Below are positions 24,340 through 33,511 of a stretch of DNA of 64,000 nt, piece after piece. Within the stretch, counting starts at the first letter, position 1. The number at the start of each line of letters is the position of its first letter. The stretch spans positions 434,001-498,000 of the forward strand of contig NZ_FOOQ01000002.1 of NCBI RefSeq assembly GCF_900113245.1, given 5' to 3'. The position numbers were made by a program, and so were the translations under genes. Under the pieces are notes generated by a model. The model did no database searches and was not told the DNA's origin. It was given only the letters and a program-made list of their open reading frames with translations. The stretch is from Halopelagius inordinatus (GTDB lineage: Archaea; Halobacteriota; Halobacteria; Halobacteriales; Haloferacaceae).

Positions 24340-25230
24340 CTACTCGGTGAGAATCTCGCAGCCGTCTTCGGTGACGATGACGGTGTGTTCGGCCTGACTG
24401 ACGAGACAGCCGTCGTCTTCTTTCAGGACGGGGTAGCCGTGGAGGACGCCCTGTTGTTCGAGGCGTCGGATGGCCATCTCCGCGCGCGGGGAGTCTATCC
24501 ACCGCGAGGCGAACGGGAGCGTCTTGTACTCCTCTGTCACCTGTTCGAGCACCTGCCGGGCGGAGCGATTGCGCACCGACCGGTCGTTTTCGAGGCTGTA
24601 AATCTCCTCTTTTGCCCCTTCCGTGACTTTTCCGCGGCCGTCGGTGGCGAACGGTTCGATGGCCACCACGTCGCCGACTTCGAGTTCGACGCCGCGTTCG
24701 GTGCCGCGGTTCGGGATGTTCGGCCCCGTGTGGGCGTCCCACTGCGCGACGCCGTGTCCAGAGAGGTTGAGGACGGGGGTGTAGCCGTACCCGCGGATGA
24801 CGTCTTCTATCTCCGCGCCGACTTCGCCCGTCTCCGCGCCCGGTTCGACGGCGTCGAGGGCGGCGTCGAGGGCTTCCTCCGCGGCTTCGACCAGTTCGTC
24901 GTTTCCGGAGAGGTCAACCGTCACCGCGGCGTCGGCGATGTAGCCGTCGACGTGGACGCCGCAGTCGAGACAGACCATGTCGTCGCCGAACTCGGTGTCG
25001 TCGTCGCGGCCCGGACTCGCGTGCGACGCCTCCTCGTTCACGCTGATGTTCGTGGGAAAGGCGCATCCGTCGGCGAGTTCGTGGATGCGTTCTTCGGAGA
25101 ACTCGGCCACTTCGAGGTGTTTGACTCCGGGTTCGACCATCTCGGCCGCCTCGTCTAACACCTGTCTCAGAACCTGCCCCGCCTCGCGGTAGTTCTCGAC
25201 TGTCTCGTCGTCGAGAGGTCCGATACTCAT
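24340..25230 (-). CDS. map: methionine aminopeptidase, type II
   Basis: A 296-aa pita-bread metalloprotease that removes the initiator Met, archaeal/eukaryotic type with the helical insert between the metal-site residues. Metal ligands are seen in LDCGVHVDGYIADAAVTVD (two Asp), LSGHGVAQWDAHTGPNIPN (His), VAIEPFAT (Glu) and the C-terminal QAEHTVIVTE (Glu). Complete and of typical length. Divergent from the histidine kinase across 143 bp holding both promoters. Confidence 0.97.
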   Translation of the reverse strand: MSIGPLDDETVENYREAGQVLRQVLDEAAEMVEPGVKHLEVAEFSEERIHELADGCAFPTNISVNEEASHASPGRDDDTEFGDDMVCLDCGVHVDGYIADAAVTVDLSGNDELVEAAEEALDAALDAVEPGAETGEVGAEIEDVIRGYGYTPVLNLSGHGVAQWDAHTGPNIPNRGTERGVELEVGDVVAIEPFATDGRGKVTEGAKEEIYSLENDRSVRNRSARQVLEQVTEEYKTLPFASRWIDSPRAEMAIRRLEQQGVLHGYPVLKEDDGCLVSQAEHTVIVTEDGCEILTE

Positions 25231-25373
25231 GCTCGCGCCTTCGCGTGACCGTCTGAAAGAGGTTGCGGACGCCGCGTCGTCCGGTGGTCGGGGCGGTGCC
25301 GAGAGAGGCCCAGGGGAGACCGTTCGGCGGAGACGGAAGATAGTTTATCCGTTTCGATGGCCACACGCTCTGT

Positions 25374-28300
25374 ATGAGCGAACGAGGAGACAGGGCTGCG
25401 GTCTTTCGGGGGGACGCAGACGACGAAGGGACGATAGCTCAGTATCGAACGCTCGTCAACACGGTCGACGACGCCATCTACCAACTCGACGCCGACGGGC
25501 GGTTCGTCGCCGTCAACGACGCCGTCGTCGAGATGTCCGGCTACTCTCGCGAGCAACTCCTCGGCGCGCACGTCTCTCTCGTCCTCGACGACCACGACGT
25601 CGAGCGAATCGAGCGCGAGATTCGAGACGAACTCGCGTCCGACGGCCGCCTGAACGACCCCTACGAGTTCGCCATTCGGACCGCGAGAGGCGGGACGATA
25701 CCCTGCGAACTGCGGGCGAGTCTCCTCGTCGAAGACGGGACGTTTCGAGGCACGGTCGGCGTCGTTCGCGACATCTCCGGCCGCGAGGGGACCGAAGGGG
25801 TCCTCCACGACCGCGAACGGCAACTGGAGCGAGAACGCGACCTGACCGACCGAATCGTCGAAACCATCCCCGTCAGCATCGTCGTGTTCGACCGGGACGG
25901 CGAGGTGACGAGAACGAACGAGCGGATACGGGACGTCCTCGACATCCCCGACCTCTCGGAGGTCGAACGCGCGGCGTTCCCGCCCTCTCACGTCGCCCTC
26001 TACGACGAAGACGGCAGACCGGTGCCGACGGACGAACGGCCCTCGGTCCGGGTGCGCGAGACGAAGGAACCGGTCGAAGAGCGCGTCTTCCGGGTCGAAC
26101 TGCCGAACGGCGAGTCCCGCTGGGTCTCCATCAGTGCGACGCCGATACTGGCCGACGACGGGGCCGTGGACCGCGTCGTCACGGCCGCCGAGGACGTCAC
26201 CGACCTCAAGGAACGTGAACGCCGACTCGAACGGCGACGGGACGAACTCTCCGCGGAGATGAACGAGGTGTACGGGCGCATCACCGACGCGTTCTACGCG
26301 CTCGACGACCAGTGGCGGTTCACCTACGCTAACGAGAAGGCCGAGGAGTTGATCGACGTCTCGGGGGAGGGACTCGTCGGAGAGAGAATCTGGGACCGAT
26401 TCGAGTGGGCGAGCGACTCGAAACTGCGAGCGGAGTACGAGACGGCCATGGAAACCCAAGAGGCGACGCATTTCGAGCTACACTACCCCGACCCGCTCGA
26501 CGGGTGGTTCGAAATCCACGCGTACCCCTCGGAGACGGGGCTGTCGGTCTACTTCCGCGACATCACGGACAGAAAGGAGCGCGAACGCAGACTCGAAGAG
26601 ACGGAAGGCGAGTACCGGACGCTCATCGAGAACTTCCCGAACGGCGTCGTCGCCCTCGTCGACGAGAACCTCAACTACACGACGTTCGGCGGCGAGTTGG
26701 AAGGAGACTCCCACGTGCGGCGAGAGACCCTCGAAGGAGCGCCTCTGGACGCGCTCCCGCCGGACATCGAGGCGGTCGTCGCCCCCCGTTACGAGGCGGC
26801 TCTCGACGGCGAGTCCGCCACGTTCACGAGTACGATCGACGGGCGAGAGCACCGATTCCACTTCGTCCCGGTTCGCGACACGGACGGCGAGATATTCGCC
26901 GCGTTGGGGATGTCCCAGGACGTCACCGAACTCAAGCGGTACGAACGGCACTTAGAGGAGGCGAAATCTCAGTTGGAGGCGGCGGCGGAGGCCGGTGCGG
27001 TCGGCACGTGGGAGTGGCGCGTCCCCGAAGACCGGGTCGCCGTCGGCGCCTCCTTCGCCGACCTGTTCGATATCGACCCCGAGGCGGCGCGCGACGGCGT
27101 CCCGGCCGAGCGGTTCCTGTCGTCGGTTCACGGGGCCGACCGCGAACGCGTGGAAGCGAGCATCGACGCGGCCATGGACTCTTGCGGGGAGTACGAGGCG
27201 GAGTACCGGGTGAAAAGCGCCGACGGAGACGTTCGGTGGGTCGTCGCCCGCGGCCGCGTCGAGTGCGACGAGAGCGGTGACCCGGTCACCTTCCCCGGCG
27301 CGATTACCGACATCACGGAACAAAAGCAGGCCGAAGAGGAACTCCAGCGGACGAAAAACCAGCTCGAATCGCTGTTTCGGGTCCTCCCCGTCGGCGTCAT
27401 CGTCGCGGACGCCGACGGGCGAATCGTCGAGGCCAACGACAGGGCCAAGGAGATATGGGGCCGAGACATCTTCGCCGCCGAGGGCGTCGCCGACTACGAG
27501 CGGTATCCGATCTGGTGGGCAGATACTGGCGACCCCGTCGCTCCGGCGGAGATGACGATGACCCGAGTACTCGACGGGCAGGAGGTGACCGACCCCGACG
27601 TGTTCGAAATCGAGTCCGCGGGCGGCGAACGCCGTATCGTCGCTACGCTCGGGATGCCGGTTCCGAACGAGGAGGGCGACGTGACCCACGGAGTCGTCAC
27701 GATGACGGACATCTCCGATCGGAGAGAGTACCGACGCAAGCTAGAGGAGTCCAACGAGCGCTTAGAACAGTTCGCGTACGCGGCGTCGCACGACCTGCAG
27801 GAACCGCTCCGGATGATCACGAGCTATCTCTCACTCATCGAACGCCGCTACGGGGACGCCCTCGGCGAGGACGGCGCGGAGTTTCTCGAATTCGCCGTCG
27901 ACGGGGCCGAGCGGATGCGCGAGATGATAGACGCGTTACTCACGTACTCTCGGGTCGAGACGGAGGGCGACCCGTTCGAACCGGTGGACCTCGCGGCGGT
28001 GCTCGCAGAGACGCGCGACGACCTGCAGATGCGAATCGAGGAGACGGACGCCGAGATTACGTCCGAGGAGTTGCCGCGGGTTCGCGGCGACGCGAGCCAA
28101 CTGCGGCAGGTGTTTCAGAACCTGCTCGACAACGCAATCGAGTACAGCGGCGACGGCCCGCCGCGGGTCGATATCACCGCCGAACGCGAGGGCGCGTACT
28201 GGCGCGTCTCCGTCAGCGACGAAGGCATCGGTATCGACCCCGAACACACAGACCGCGTCTTCGAGGTGTTCCAACGGCTACACACCCGCGACGAACACGA

Positions 28301-28436
28301 CGGGACGGGTATCGGCCTGTCGCTGTGTCGGCGAATCGTGGAGCGTCACGGCGGGACGGTGCGGGTCGACTCCGAACCGGGCGAGGGCGCGACGTTCTCG
28401 TTTACCCTCCCGGCGGCGTCAGACGAACAGTCGTGA
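25374..28436 (+). CDS. soluble multi-PAS sensor histidine kinase
   Basis: A 1020-aa kinase without membrane helices. Six PAS/PAC units in tandem, at about 22-140, 157-280, 300-400, 415-522, 535-655 and 665-785, linked by short coiled helices with REREL-like heptads. The HisKA helix has its phospho-His in ASHDLQEPL (about residue 805). The ATPase domain has the N-box NLLDNAIEYS, DEGIGI (about 949) and GTGIGLSLCRR (about 978). It should sense internal redox, light or ligands through PAS; no cofactor motif (e.g. heme) is clear. Orphan: no receiver gene adjacent. A GTTTAT box A about 30 nt before the ATG fits a leaderless start. Confidence 0.94.
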   Translation: MSERGDRAAVFRGDADDEGTIAQYRTLVNTVDDAIYQLDADGRFVAVNDAVVEMSGYSREQLLGAHVSLVLDDHDVERIEREIRDELASDGRLNDPYEFAIRTARGGTIPCELRASLLVEDGTFRGTVGVVRDISGREGTEGVLHDRERQLERERDLTDRIVETIPVSIVVFDRDGEVTRTNERIRDVLDIPDLSEVERAAFPPSHVALYDEDGRPVPTDERPSVRVRETKEPVEERVFRVELPNGESRWVSISATPILADDGAVDRVVTAAEDVTDLKERERRLERRRDELSAEMNEVYGRITDAFYALDDQWRFTYANEKAEELIDVSGEGLVGERIWDRFEWASDSKLRAEYETAMETQEATHFELHYPDPLDGWFEIHAYPSETGLSVYFRDITDRKERERRLEETEGEYRTLIENFPNGVVALVDENLNYTTFGGELEGDSHVRRETLEGAPLDALPPDIEAVVAPRYEAALDGESATFTSTIDGREHRFHFVPVRDTDGEIFAALGMSQDVTELKRYERHLEEAKSQLEAAAEAGAVGTWEWRVPEDRVAVGASFADLFDIDPEAARDGVPAERFLSSVHGADRERVEASIDAAMDSCGEYEAEYRVKSADGDVRWVVARGRVECDESGDPVTFPGAITDITEQKQAEEELQRTKNQLESLFRVLPVGVIVADADGRIVEANDRAKEIWGRDIFAAEGVADYERYPIWWADTGDPVAPAEMTMTRVLDGQEVTDPDVFEIESAGGERRIVATLGMPVPNEEGDVTHGVVTMTDISDRREYRRKLEESNERLEQFAYAASHDLQEPLRMITSYLSLIERRYGDALGEDGAEFLEFAVDGAERMREMIDALLTYSRVETEGDPFEPVDLAAVLAETRDDLQMRIEETDAEITSEELPRVRGDASQLRQVFQNLLDNAIEYSGDGPPRVDITAEREGAYWRVSVSDEGIGIDPEHTDRVFEVFQRLHTRDEHDGTGIGLSLCRRIVERHGGTVRVDSEPGEGATFSFTLPAASDEQS

Positions 28437-28473
28437 CCGCGTCTCTCGGCGACCCCCGACGCGGCGAGAGGCG

Positions 28474-29112
28474 CTAGCCGCCCTCGGATTCGAGCCGTCG
28501 TCTGAGAAACGACACGAGGCCGCCGAAGTAGCCGGTGCCCCAGACCGCGACGAGGACTGCGCCGACGGTGTTGAACATCATGTCCGTGACGATGTCGTCG
28601 ATTCCGTACACCGTCACCGGAGACGAGACACCGAGCAGTTGGGCGATGAACACCGCTCCGAACTCGAACACCTCCCAGATCACGCCGAACGCGAGGACGA
28701 AGACGACGATAAACACCGCCCTGAACTCGGAGGGGACGTCGATGTCGTCGGAGTGACGCTCGAACGCCCGAAGCGCCGCGTAGCCGATTCCGGCGACGAT
28801 GGTCGCAGACACGGTGTGGGTGATCTCGTCGTACCACGAGAACTGGTCGTACAGGCCGAGCGAACCGACGCTGTGGAGGAAGATGGCGACGGTTATCCAG
28901 AGGACGAGTCCGGGAGCCATCGTGTAGCCGTACTCCCGGCGAAGCGCCGCCGGAAGGAAGGTCACGGCCAAAGCGAGTAGCCCGTTTGCGACCATCCCCA
29001 ACTGGAGCGTCGCCGCCCCGTAGACGACGAGTCCGAAAAGCACGAACTGCATCGCTCGCACGAGGAGTCGGCTTCGGTCGTCGTCGCCCTCCGACAGACC
29101 GCTGAGTTTCAC
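28474..29112 (-). CDS. polytopic membrane protein, possible YjdF/DUF2238 relative
   Basis: A 212-aa protein beginning with GTG (VKLSGLSEGDD). It has about six helices and conserved-looking polar spots in WYDEITHTVSATIVAG (about residue 93-108) and VIWEVFEFGAVF (about 145-156), a spacing I associate with the DUF2238/YjdF family; the assignment is tentative. Start: the GTG overlaps the upstream TGA (GTGA), so the gene is translationally coupled to its partner at 29109-29699, and there is no ATG nearby. Function unknown. Confidence 0.72.
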   Translation of the reverse strand: MKLSGLSEGDDDRSRLLVRAMQFVLFGLVVYGAATLQLGMVANGLLALAVTFLPAALRREYGYTMAPGLVLWITVAIFLHSVGSLGLYDQFSWYDEITHTVSATIVAGIGYAALRAFERHSDDIDVPSEFRAVFIVVFVLAFGVIWEVFEFGAVFIAQLLGVSSPVTVYGIDDIVTDMMFNTVGAVLVAVWGTGYFGGLVSFLRRRLESEGG

Positions 29113-29699
29113 GACGCACCACCCGAATCGGACGGCCGTTCGGCGGGGTCGGACCGAGCGGACTGTTCGAGATACCGCTCGAAGACGACGCCCATGACCA
29201 AGCCGACGGCCGTCACCGCGACGTAGTCCCACTGGAGTTCGGTCTGCGAGCGCAAGAGCGCGGTTCCGAACCAGCGGTCCGAGTAAAACTGCGCGACGGT
29301 CCAAAGCCCTTGGAACGCCATCGTCGTTAGAACGGCGAAGCCGACGGCGAACCGTCGGCTCATCTCGACCGGCGTGAACGCGTCGAGTTCGACGACGACG
29401 ACGAGAGCCAGCGTCGCGATGCCGACGTACCCCGCTATCTCGGGATAGGCGTCGAACGCCCGAACGAGGACGGCGAGGGCGGCGAACAAGGGAAGCGGCC
29501 ACGGGACGATGACAGTCCAGTCCCGGGCCGAAAGCGCAGGCGCGGCCGTCACGGCGGCGACGACGAGGGCGAACCCGCCCCAGACGACACTGCCCGTGAG
29601 GAGGCTCTCGACCCCGCCGAGAGCGACGGCCCCTGTCAGCGCCCAGCCGAGTACTGTGTTCCGTCGGTCGGAACGGACCACCCTGTCCGGTAGCGACAT
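29109..29699 (-). CDS. membrane protein of unknown function, coupled to its neighbour
   Basis: A 196-aa protein with six helices and a charged C-terminal tail (SARSDPAERPSDSGGAS). The stretch EMSRRFAVGFAVLTTMAFQGLWTVAQFYSD and the later TELQWDYVAVTAVGLVMGVVFE resemble the downstream protein in layout, so the two could be distant paralogues or subunits of one complex. I do not recognise a family. ATG at 29699 (MSLPDRVVRSDRR) is preferred to the Arg-rich longer frame. Confidence 0.72.
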   Translation of the reverse strand: MSLPDRVVRSDRRNTVLGWALTGAVALGGVESLLTGSVVWGGFALVVAAVTAAPALSARDWTVIVPWPLPLFAALAVLVRAFDAYPEIAGYVGIATLALVVVVELDAFTPVEMSRRFAVGFAVLTTMAFQGLWTVAQFYSDRWFGTALLRSQTELQWDYVAVTAVGLVMGVVFERYLEQSARSDPAERPSDSGGAS

Positions 29700-29806
29700 A
29701 CGAGATACGTGTACGTCGAACGAATAAACGGCTGTGGCCGCCCGGACTTCGTCGGGGCCGCACGCCCGGCGACGCCACCGACGGCGAGCGACCATCACGA
29801 ACATAT

Positions 29807-29814
29807 TTTATAAA
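29807..29814 (+). promoter_or_regulatory. box A of trpB
   Basis: TTTATAAA, the archaeal TATA consensus, centred about 26 nt before the trpB ATG at 29837. Transcription should start on or beside the A of the start codon, giving a leaderless mRNA and an independent trpB transcript. Confidence 0.75.
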
Positions 29815-29836
29815 TCAGCGGAGCGAGGGTGCGTCT

Positions 29837-30991
29837 ATGACCGACGGCGATTTCGAGGGGTACGGCGGACGACACGTCCCCGACGCACTGGAAGACGCAC
29901 TCGAACGACTGGCGAACGGGTACGACGAGATTTCGAACACCGACGAGTTCCGAACCGACCTCCGCGAACTGCTCGAGACGTTCGCGGGGCGGCCGACAGC
30001 CCTCTACTACGCGCGCAACCTCAGCGACCGATACGGCGCGGACATCTACCTCAAGCGGGAGGACCTGCTCCACGGCGGCGCACACAAGATAAACAACGCG
30101 CTCGGACAGGCGTTGTTGGCGAAGAAAGCGGGGAGAGAGCGCCTCATCGCCGAAACGGGTGCGGGCCAACACGGGACGGCGACGGCGATGGTCGGCGCGC
30201 TTCTGAACCTCGACACGGAGATATACATGGGGAAAAAAGACGTGCGGCGACAGCAGATGAACGTCTTCCGGATGCGGCTTATGGGCGCGGAGGTGAACGA
30301 GGTGACCCGCGGCGGCGTGGGTCTGGCCGACGCCGTCGACGCCGCGTTGGAGGACTTCGCACGGAACATCGACGACACGCACTATCTCGTCGGGAGCGTC
30401 GTCGGACCCGACCCGTTCCCGCGGATGGTCCGGGACTTCCAGAGCGTCATCGGCCGCGAGGCGCGCGACCAGTTCCTCGACCGGACGGGCGAACTGCCGG
30501 ACGCCGCGGTGGCCTGCGTCGGCGGGGGGTCGAACGCGATCGGCCTGTTCCACGCGTTCCGCGACGACGACTCGGTCGAGTTCTACGGCGCGGAAGGCGG
30601 CGGCGAGGGCTCCGACTCGAAGCGTCACGCCGCGCCCCTCGCGGAGGGGAGAGACGACGTCATCCACGGAATGCGGACGCGCGTCATCGACGACGACGTG
30701 GCGGTTCACTCGGTTTCGGCCGGTCTGGACTACCCCGGCGTCGGGCCCGAACACGCCATGTTCCGCGCTATCGGCCGCGCGGAGTACACGGGCGTGACCG
30801 ACGACGAAGCCCTCGCGGCGTTCCGCGAACTCAGCGAGACGGAGGGAATCATCCCGGCGCTCGAATCGAGTCACGCGGTCGCCAGAGCCATAGAACTCGC
30901 CGAGTCCGGCGACCACGACACGATTCTCGTCAACCTCTCGGGGCGCGGCGACAAGGACATGGAAACCGCCGCCGAGAAGTTCGACCTCTGA
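29837..30991 (+). CDS. trpB: tryptophan synthase beta subunit
   Basis: A 384-aa PLP enzyme condensing indole with serine to tryptophan. The PLP lysine is in GGAHKINNALGQ (about residue 83), then ETGAGQHGTATA (substrate site) and the phosphate-binding CVGGGSNAIG (about 229-238). Length and the HKINN/GAGQHG set place it in the TrpB1 (trpA-dependent) class. Unlike the usual trpCBA arrangement it stands alone: neither trpA nor trpC is adjacent. It may supply free TrpB, or trpA may be elsewhere. Strong promoter of its own. Confidence 0.96.
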   Translation: MTDGDFEGYGGRHVPDALEDALERLANGYDEISNTDEFRTDLRELLETFAGRPTALYYARNLSDRYGADIYLKREDLLHGGAHKINNALGQALLAKKAGRERLIAETGAGQHGTATAMVGALLNLDTEIYMGKKDVRRQQMNVFRMRLMGAEVNEVTRGGVGLADAVDAALEDFARNIDDTHYLVGSVVGPDPFPRMVRDFQSVIGREARDQFLDRTGELPDAAVACVGGGSNAIGLFHAFRDDDSVEFYGAEGGGEGSDSKRHAAPLAEGRDDVIHGMRTRVIDDDVAVHSVSAGLDYPGVGPEHAMFRAIGRAEYTGVTDDEALAAFRELSETEGIIPALESSHAVARAIELAESGDHDTILVNLSGRGDKDMETAAEKFDL

Positions 30992-31036
30992 GGGGTGACG
31001 CGTCCGTGCGGGGCCTCGTCTCCGCCGTCGGCGTCC

Positions 31037-31684
31037 CTACACCGCGTCGGGAACGGGGTGGCGGTCCAGTTCTAGCGTCTCGGCGTCGAGCGTGTAGTAC
31101 CCCTCCCAGACGGGCACGAGGCTGACGACGCGGACGTCGCCGAACGTCGCCTCGGCGTGGCGGTGGTGGTGTCCGACGAGGCAGAGTTCGGGTTCGACGG
31201 CGCGGAGTATCTCGTCGACCGCGGCGCATCCGGGGTCGCGCCCGCCGCCGACGCGGAGGAGTCCGTGCGGCGCTTCGTGACAGAGGAACACGTCCACGTC
31301 GGACAGCGACTTCGCGCGTTCGACCTCGGACCGGACGAAATGTCGCCGCCGCCCGCCGGTCAGTTCCGCCCGCGAGTTGTCGTACTTCGTCGGCGCGTAG
31401 TTGCCGGAGAGTCCCGCCACGCGGAGGCCCGCCACCTCGTCCGCGGTGCTCGCGAGGAGGTGCGGTCGTTCGGCGGTCGAAAGCGTCGCGTCGCCGCGCC
31501 GGAGGGCGTCGATCACGTCGAAGTCCTCGTTGTTTCCCGCGACGAACCACGTCGGCGCGGGCAGGTCGTAGCACAGGAGGTCACCGACCTGGAGCGCGGC
31601 GTCTTCGTCCGCCGCGCGGTAGGCCGCACGGAGCGACTCTCTCCGGTCCGGGTCGTCGGCGTGGGCGTCCCCGAGGACGAGCAT
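31037..31684 (-). CDS. calcineurin-like metallophosphoesterase
   Basis: A 215-aa phosphoesterase with the motif series of the family: GDAHAD (about 4-9), QVGDLL (about 31-36), GNNEDF (about 47-52), CHEAPHG (about 127-133) and GHHHRH (about 165-170). The GNNED/GNYAP form is like small YfcE-type enzymes, which act on phosphodiesters; the substrate is unknown. Start MLVLGDAHAD is taken because the first metal motif directly follows; the longer form adds a basic unrelated stretch. Convergent with trpB. Confidence 0.88.
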   Translation of the reverse strand: MLVLGDAHADDPDRRESLRAAYRAADEDAALQVGDLLCYDLPAPTWFVAGNNEDFDVIDALRRGDATLSTAERPHLLASTADEVAGLRVAGLSGNYAPTKYDNSRAELTGGRRRHFVRSEVERAKSLSDVDVFLCHEAPHGLLRVGGGRDPGCAAVDEILRAVEPELCLVGHHHRHAEATFGDVRVVSLVPVWEGYYTLDAETLELDRHPVPDAV

Positions 31685-31813
31685 CACGTCGTCGTACTGT
31701 CGCTGTCCCCTTATCGGTGGTTGTCGAGAGAGCCGCCCCGCCGGGGACTGACGTTCACCATACACTGAATGACGATATACGAAATCGGTGAGAGAGTCGC
31801 GCGAATCCGCCGG

Positions 31814-32470
31814 CTACTCGTCGAGGAGGTTCGCGACGAGTTGGCGGACGTGTTCTATCTCGTCGGGGAAGATGCCGTGGCCGAGTCCCTCGTACACCTG
31901 AAACGTCACGTCGCCGTCCATGCGTTCGAGGGTTTCGACCGTCTCTTCTGCGCGTTCGAGCGGGATGTGGGGGTCGTCGTCGCTCACGCCGAGGAAGACG
32001 GGCGTCCCCGAGAGCGACCCGTCGTAGTCGCGGGGCGTCCCCTCCGGGCCGATGAGGCCGCCCGCGAGGAGGCCGAGTCCGCCGTAGCGACGCGCGTTGC
32101 GCGCGACGTACTCGGAGGCGAGACAGGCCCCCTGCGAGAACCCCACGAGGAGCGTCTTCTCGGCGGGGATGCCGGCGTCTTCGACCGTCTCGACCGCGCT
32201 ATCGAGGTGCCGAAGCGCAGAGGAGAGATGCGGTTCGTTCGCGTCTATCGGCGCGAGAAACCGGTTCGGATACCACGTCCCTCTCTCGGCCTGCGGGGCG
32301 ACGTACGCGAGTCCCTCGCGGTGGAACTCTTGGGTGAACTGGAGCATCCCCTGGGCCGTCGCGCCGCGTCCGTGGACGAGGACGACGGCGGCGTCGGCGG
32401 ATTCCAACGACTCGCCCGCCGTCCGAATCGGTTGGTCGCCGTGGGGGTCGGCGGCGTCTCCGCCCGCCAT
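31814..32470 (-). CDS. MhqD-like carboxylesterase/phospholipase (alpha/beta hydrolase)
   Basis: A 218-aa serine hydrolase. Oxyanion region VLVHGRGATAQ (about 30-40), nucleophile elbow GFSQG (Ser112), acid in GVSDDDPHIP (about 161-170) and His198 in GLGHGI. The size fits the phospholipase/carboxylesterase family, which includes B. subtilis MhqD. The ATG overlaps the TGA of the dioxygenase-like gene (ATGA), so the two form one coupled unit. In Bacillus the same pair (mhqO, mhqD) protects against quinones. Substrate here inferred from context only. Confidence 0.88.
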   Translation of the reverse strand: MAGGDAADPHGDQPIRTAGESLESADAAVVLVHGRGATAQGMLQFTQEFHREGLAYVAPQAERGTWYPNRFLAPIDANEPHLSSALRHLDSAVETVEDAGIPAEKTLLVGFSQGACLASEYVARNARRYGGLGLLAGGLIGPEGTPRDYDGSLSGTPVFLGVSDDDPHIPLERAEETVETLERMDGDVTFQVYEGLGHGIFPDEIEHVRQLVANLLDE

Positions 32471-33408
32471 CAGTTACCGACCTCCCGTACCTCGGCGTCC
32501 AGAGACGGGAGCGTCGATTCGATTCGCTCTCTGTCGTCTTCCACCCACGGCGGCAGTTGCAGCGACGACCCGAGGTCGGCGACGGACTCGTCGCGGGTGA
32601 ACCCCGGCCCGTCGGTGGCTATCTCGAAGAGGATGCCGCCGGGTTCGCGGAAGTAGACGGACCGGAAGTACCGGCGGTCCTTTTGCGGGGTGACGTTCTG
32701 GCCCGCGTTCGACAGTTCCTCGCGCCACGCCAGTTGCTCCTCTTCGTCCGCCGCGCGGAAGGCGACGTGGTGGACGGTGCCGACGCCGGGTCGCCCGCGC
32801 GGACTCTCGCGTTCGAGGATGTCCACGACGTCCGCCCTGTCGCCCGCCGAACGGTACCGGATTCGGCCGTCGCCTTCGCCCTCTCTTTCGAATCCGAGGA
32901 GTTCGAGGACGCGACCGGTGGAGTCGGTCGCGGCCGACTGAAGCGTCACGCCGTAGAATCCGCGGACGGCGTGGTCCACCGGGACGGGGCCGTCGGCCCA
33001 CGGTTCGACGTCCGTCTCGCCCTCGACCAGTTCGAGAGGTTGGCCGTCCGCGTCCTCGAACGCGAGGACGCCCGACCCGAAGCGTTCCATCCGTTCCTCT
33101 ACGGAGACGCCGTTCTCCGAGAGGCGGTCCGCCCAGTAGTCGAGACTCCCCGGAGGAACGACGAAGGCGGTTGCGACGGCCTGTCCGCGCCCGGGGCGGC
33201 CCGACCGTCCGCCGCCGAACGGGAAGAACGTCATCGCGGTGCCGGGCGAACCGGTTTCGTCGCCGTAGTAGAGGTGGTACGTCGATGTGTCGTCGAAGTT
33301 GATAGTCCGCTTCACGAGCCTGAGACCGAGGACGTCGGCGTAGAACCGGACGTTCTCTCGGGGGTCGCCCGCGACGGCGGTCACGTGGTGGATTCCTTCG
33401 GTGTGCAT
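32470..33408 (-). CDS. MhqO-like ring-cleaving dioxygenase (two-module VOC protein)
   Basis: A 312-aa protein made of two VOC modules. The N-terminal module starts GIHHVTAVAGDPRENVRFYADVLG (first metal His in HHVT); the second has TVHHVAFRAADEEEQ (about residue 215) and ends with the Glu ligand in GGILFEIATDGPG. Order and length match the MhqO/LinE-like extradiol dioxygenase group, which opens hydroquinone rings. First gene of the two-gene unit with the esterase, divergent to an HxlR regulator over a 103-bp region containing two matching palindromes. Metal use and substrate are not proven. Confidence 0.88.
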   Translation of the reverse strand: MHTEGIHHVTAVAGDPRENVRFYADVLGLRLVKRTINFDDTSTYHLYYGDETGSPGTAMTFFPFGGGRSGRPGRGQAVATAFVVPPGSLDYWADRLSENGVSVEERMERFGSGVLAFEDADGQPLELVEGETDVEPWADGPVPVDHAVRGFYGVTLQSAATDSTGRVLELLGFEREGEGDGRIRYRSAGDRADVVDILERESPRGRPGVGTVHHVAFRAADEEEQLAWREELSNAGQNVTPQKDRRYFRSVYFREPGGILFEIATDGPGFTRDESVADLGSSLQLPPWVEDDRERIESTLPSLDAEVREVGN

Positions 33409-33447
33409 GGTGAGCGTAGCGGACCGGCGGTCGCCGGTTTCCTTACG

Positions 33448-33458
33448 TTACCAGGTAA
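33448..33458. promoter_or_regulatory. putative HxlR operator 1 (palindrome TTACC-A-GGTAA)
   Basis: An 11-bp perfect palindrome with central A. It is nested in a longer inverted repeat (33439-33446 with 33455-33462) and lies about 40 bp upstream of the dioxygenase ATG and just upstream of the regulator's TATA-like CATATAG (33470-33476). It shares the core ACCAGGT with operator 2, centre to centre 48 bp. Confidence 0.6.
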
Positions 33459-33495
33459 GGAACCGAAACCATATAGCCGTTCCCGGACGTACCCG

Positions 33496-33506
33496 TCACC
33501 AGGTGA
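33496..33506. promoter_or_regulatory. putative HxlR operator 2 (palindrome TCACC-A-GGTGA)
   Basis: Second 11-bp perfect palindrome with the same ACCAGGT core. It lies at the predicted transcription start of the regulator, 5 bp before its GTG. Binding there would block the regulator's own transcription (autorepression). Confidence 0.6.
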
Positions 33507-33511
33507 CATTA

